From the NCBI GenBank assembly GCA_964215955.1, contig CAXPDR010000006.1:9909-73908 (forward strand): a stretch of DNA of 64,000 nucleotides, read 5' to 3'. This document shows, one piece after another, positions 61,439 through 64,000 of the stretch. Within the stretch, counting starts at the first letter, position 1. Each line of letters opens with the position of its first letter. This DNA comes from GCA-2706205 sp964215955. Its GTDB lineage: Bacteria > Bdellovibrionota > Bacteriovoracia > Bacteriovoracales > Bacteriovoracaceae. Made by a program: the position numbers and the translations under genes. Under the pieces are notes generated by a model, which worked only from the letters and a program-made list of their open reading frames with translations, was not told the origin of the DNA and ran no database searches.

Positions 61439-62743
61439 TTAAGCAGCATTTAGCTTTAATGCCCCGAACTCATTAGGCCATAGGTGCTCTGCCTCTTCTA
61501 AATATTCATCAGCTTTTTTACTATTTCCATCTTTTCTTAAGGCATCAATTAAGACTCTCATTGCCACAGGGTCCTTGTGACCATTATTCCAAAGTTCTAA
61601 TCCTTTTGAGATGATCTCAGTATTATTACTTGAGTTACTATTAGCAATATAGCTACCAATCATATATGAACCTTGATCCTCTGGATTTGTATCATACCTA
61701 GAAACTAATTTCTGAGCATCATCAAACACATTGTATTCGACCAAAAGCTTTATCATTGCTGTCAGGAATTTAGCTGTACCCGAACAAGACACACCCACTT
61801 TATCGAAGATAACTCGGCCCTCTTCAACTTTATCATTCATAAAGTGGAATTTTCCGTTGATATACATTCCAGAACATACGTAATTGATGACATCCTCAGT
61901 TCTTTCATCTAATTGAGTGAAAAGATCATAATATAGATCCATATCAATATAATTTTCTGTTATCATGGCCAGTCTTACTACTTCTTTTAGACGGTCAGGG
62001 TTAGCTGGAAAATATTTAGCAATATTTTTTACAACTGAATAAGCCTCAAAAAACTTCTCATCTTTCATAAAAAGTTCATATAAACCAATTTGACACTTAA
62101 AGTGAATATTATTGATGGCCAATCCATCTTTATAATCACCTTCAGCTTCTTCCATCAACTCCATCATATACTTGGTTTGTCCATGATAAAACATAGCAAG
62201 AGAAGGTTTTTTATTAAGGCCTTTAGCCTTATCAAAAAGCTCTAATGCTTCTTCGTATTCTCCGGCAAACATCTTTTCTTTCCCGGCTTCAATAGTTTTA
62301 ACATATTCACTAGGATGCAACTTACCTATGACAGTTCCAATTAAACTTTTTTCTAAGCTTTGTACTGTATATGGTTTTATTATAAAGGTATCTACATCTT
62401 CTTCTGCTGCTTTTGCCACAGCTGACTGAGAAATATTTGAAGTAACGAGAATCATGACCATTTTTTTCTCATCAGGAAATTTCTCTCGAGTTTCTTTAAA
62501 TAAGTCAAAGCCTGAGCCACCATTTAATTCATAGTCTGATAAAATTAATTTGGGTTTTTTAGTGGTAACGACATCGATAGCTTCTGCATAATGAGCAACG
62601 CTATCAATACGTGATCGATTAGCGCCCATATCGACTAATGTTTTAGTAAGACGTCTTCTAGACGCAGAACTCTTATCAGCAATTAAAATATCGCCGGAGC
62701 TTAAAAACTCTTTAAATAGTTCTTGTTTCTTACTATCTTTCAT
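61439..62743 (-). CDS. Receiver-domain protein with TPR-like repeats
   Basis: Encodes 434 residues. Residues about 15-135 are a receiver domain (DILIADKSSASRRRLTKTLVDMG, PKLILSDYELNGGSGFDLF, MILVTSN, FIIKPY). After about 150 come helical TPR-like repeats (EEALELFDKAKGLNKKPSLAMFYHGQTKYMMELM). Such proteins act as phosphorylation-controlled scaffolds. It lies 7 bases after the PilZ-like gene, so they probably work together. Confidence 0.85.
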   Translation of the reverse strand: MKDSKKQELFKEFLSSGDILIADKSSASRRRLTKTLVDMGANRSRIDSVAHYAEAIDVVTTKKPKLILSDYELNGGSGFDLFKETREKFPDEKKMVMILVTSNISQSAVAKAAEEDVDTFIIKPYTVQSLEKSLIGTVIGKLHPSEYVKTIEAGKEKMFAGEYEEALELFDKAKGLNKKPSLAMFYHGQTKYMMELMEEAEGDYKDGLAINNIHFKCQIGLYELFMKDEKFFEAYSVVKNIAKYFPANPDRLKEVVRLAMITENYIDMDLYYDLFTQLDERTEDVINYVCSGMYINGKFHFMNDKVEEGRVIFDKVGVSCSGTAKFLTAMIKLLVEYNVFDDAQKLVSRYDTNPEDQGSYMIGSYIANSNSSNNTEIISKGLELWNNGHKDPVAMRVLIDALRKDGNSKKADEYLEEAEHLWPNEFGALKLNAA

Positions 62744-62750
62744 CTAAATA

Positions 62751-64000
62751 TTAGTACCCCTTTGCCATCTCCATAAATTCGTTAATACTTCCTTGCCTTT
62801 CTTGGTAAAGTGCAATGAACTTTTCATAGTTTTCTTTATTTATTTTGTCTAATGTAACAATTAATGTATCTTTATGTTCACTCAGTTCTTCAATTTCTTC
62901 TATTGTTCCAGCGCATTCAACTTTCACTTTTTCACCTTTATAGAGGAGTGATACCATCGCCCTAACATGAGAGCCTACTGCCAATGAATTCTTAGGGGCC
63001 TGAACAACTAGTTCATCTTCATAGAAGTCCTCAAATTCACAAATGAAAGTAATATCATTTCCTACACTTGTTTTTTGTTTCAATACAACCTTTAATTGTC
63101 CCGACTCCAAATCCAGGTTTACTTCTTGCCCTATGATTTGATTTAAATCAGGACCTTCCTTTTTCTCCTCTTTTTTGGCCTCCCCAATATAAGTCGTTTT
63201 AAGATCAATTGGCTGTTCACTACCTTCATAATGTTTTATCCGCTCAGCTTTCGTTAATCCTCCACCTAAAGCATCAAGCATGTCTGCTTCATATTCAGTA
63301 TTTGAATAAGCTGAGTTATCAGAAAAGGTATCGTCAATTTGATTATGAGTATTCTCATCAGGGTGAGTTAATTCCTCGGACCTAGAACTTACTTCATCTC
63401 CAGGTTTATTCGGATGAGTTAATTTATCATTCGAAGATTCAATAATAGGAGTACCGTCTTCATCTTTCTTTTCAGCTTTAGGATTAAAGCCATCCATAAC
63501 AGCGTAATTTGATAAATCATCTTTCTCCTCTAAAGGAGAATCTTCTTTATCATAGATACTTCCATCATTTTCAGACCTTTTTTGGGAAGACTTCTTAAGT
63601 TCATCTAATGGGTTCCCTAGACTACTTTCTTGAGCACCATGATTTTTACCTTCCTGATTTACACTTCCAGAAAGTGGGTCTCCGCCTAACTCATCTGTTG
63701 ATGACTTTCCACCCATATGTCCAGGAATTGGATCTTCATTAAATGTTGGATCTTTTTTCTCATCTCCTGGTTTGACTTCACCAGGGTTTACTTTTCCAGA
63801 AAGTGGATCTCCACCTAACTCATCTGTTGATGACTTTCCACCCATATGTCCAGGAATTGGATCTTCACTAAATGTCGGATCTTTTTTCTCATCTCCTGGT
63901 TTGACTTCACCAGGGTTTACTTTTCCAGAAAGTGGATCTCCACCTAACTCATCTGTTGATGACTTTCCACCCATATGTCCAGGAATTGGATCTTCATTAA
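62751..64000 (-). CDS. Repeat-rich protein with PilZ-like C-terminal domain (5' end missing)
   Basis: At least 415 residues; the frame is open to base 64000, so the start lies outside. The N-terminal part contains 43-residue tandem repeats rich in G, P, D, K and S (unit starts MGGKSSTDELGG and ends DPIPGH). The middle is acidic and low-complexity. Residues from about 280 of the visible frame form a beta-rich domain (VVLKQKTSVGNDITFICEF, VGSHVRAMVSLLYKGEKVKVECAGTIEEIEEL) resembling PilZ domains, though the RxxxR and D/NxSxxG motifs are not clear. Possibly c-di-GMP-linked with the following receiver-TPR protein. Confidence 0.6.
   Translation of the reverse strand, partial: NEDPIPGHMGGKSSTDELGGDPLSGKVNPGEVKPGDEKKDPTFSEDPIPGHMGGKSSTDELGGDPLSGKVNPGEVKPGDEKKDPTFNEDPIPGHMGGKSSTDELGGDPLSGSVNQEGKNHGAQESSLGNPLDELKKSSQKRSENDGSIYDKEDSPLEEKDDLSNYAVMDGFNPKAEKKDEDGTPIIESSNDKLTHPNKPGDEVSSRSEELTHPDENTHNQIDDTFSDNSAYSNTEYEADMLDALGGGLTKAERIKHYEGSEQPIDLKTTYIGEAKKEEKKEGPDLNQIIGQEVNLDLESGQLKVVLKQKTSVGNDITFICEFEDFYEDELVVQAPKNSLAVGSHVRAMVSLLYKGEKVKVECAGTIEEIEELSEHKDTLIVTLDKINKENYEKFIALYQERQGSINEFMEMAKGY
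63713..64000 (-). repeat. 129-bp tandem repeats in coding sequence
   Basis: The sequence ACCCATATGT recurs at 63711, 63840 and 63969, giving an exact 129-base period (43 codons). At least two full copies and part of a third are in the window, with a degenerate fourth at 63660-63712. The copies are near-identical in DNA, so they are recent. Confidence 0.9.

Noticed and set aside
63713..64000. CRISPR-like array
   Set aside because: The repeats are 129 bases with no unique spacers and encode in-frame protein.
1..64000. tRNA, rRNA, prophage, toxin-antitoxin or CRISPR-Cas genes
   Set aside because: No sequence with the needed features was seen on either strand.

Overview
This is an AT-rich, gene-dense Gram-negative chromosome segment that is mostly one large surface-polysaccharide region with housekeeping genes on its flanks. 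A TIGR02147/DUF4423-type regulator, receiver-TPR and receiver-HD-GYP proteins, secreted zinc proteases, a beta-barrel porin and Kdo genes together suggest Bdellovibrionota, possibly a Bacteriovorax/Halobacteriovorax relative. That placement is inference from gene content. No rRNA or tRNA gene was seen.

Layout. 1-6370: end of a membrane protein, a porin, an MFS carrier, two secreted HExxH metalloproteases around a TIGR02147 regulator, and an EamA carrier. 6379-6618: a 240-bp MITE-like palindrome with a perfect 10-bp target duplication. 6625-31940: glycan assembly, with an O-antigen ligase/polymerase, an initiating sugar-phosphate transferase, a flippase, many glycosyltransferases, an MBOAT/SGNH O-acylation pair, a galactofuranose pair (GlfT2-like and Glf), KpsC/KpsS-like proteins, a GT29 (sialyltransferase-type) protein, Wzm/Wzt and a sulfotransferase-methyltransferase fusion. 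32139-35724: sulfate activation and PAP recycling (cysD, cysN, cysC, cysQ). 35714-38201: kdsD, kdsA, kdsB. 38208-50306: UDP-sugar synthesis, a Gtr-like cassette, the VTC/DUF4956/CotH trio, a nucleotide-sugar epimerase, a phosphoethanolamine transferase, a second kdsD and manA. 50406-56296: metH, metF, a polyprenol-phosphate glycosyltransferase and a PAP2 phosphatase. 56294-57321: an insertion sequence whose ends match the MITE. 57328-64000: an M14 carboxypeptidase, HD-GYP and thioredoxin-like operon, a receiver-TPR protein and a repeat-rich PilZ-like protein cut by the window edge.

How the genes fit together. The locus can make activated sulfate, CMP-Kdo, UDP-galactofuranose, other nucleotide sugars and lipid-linked sugars. 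It carries parts of both Wzx/Wzy-type and ABC-type (Wzm/Wzt) export. The best candidate for something new is the sulfotransferase-TylF fusion directly upstream of Wzm and a Wzt with a C-terminal glycan-binding domain. It may be a sulfate/methyl chain-capping enzyme read by the exporter, analogous in logic to WbdD. A second clear signal is the IS/MITE pair: both sit exactly at the joined 3' ends of convergent genes.

Eight convergent gene pairs overlap at their stop codons and two more are 6 bp apart. All functions are read from motifs and context; no database search was possible.
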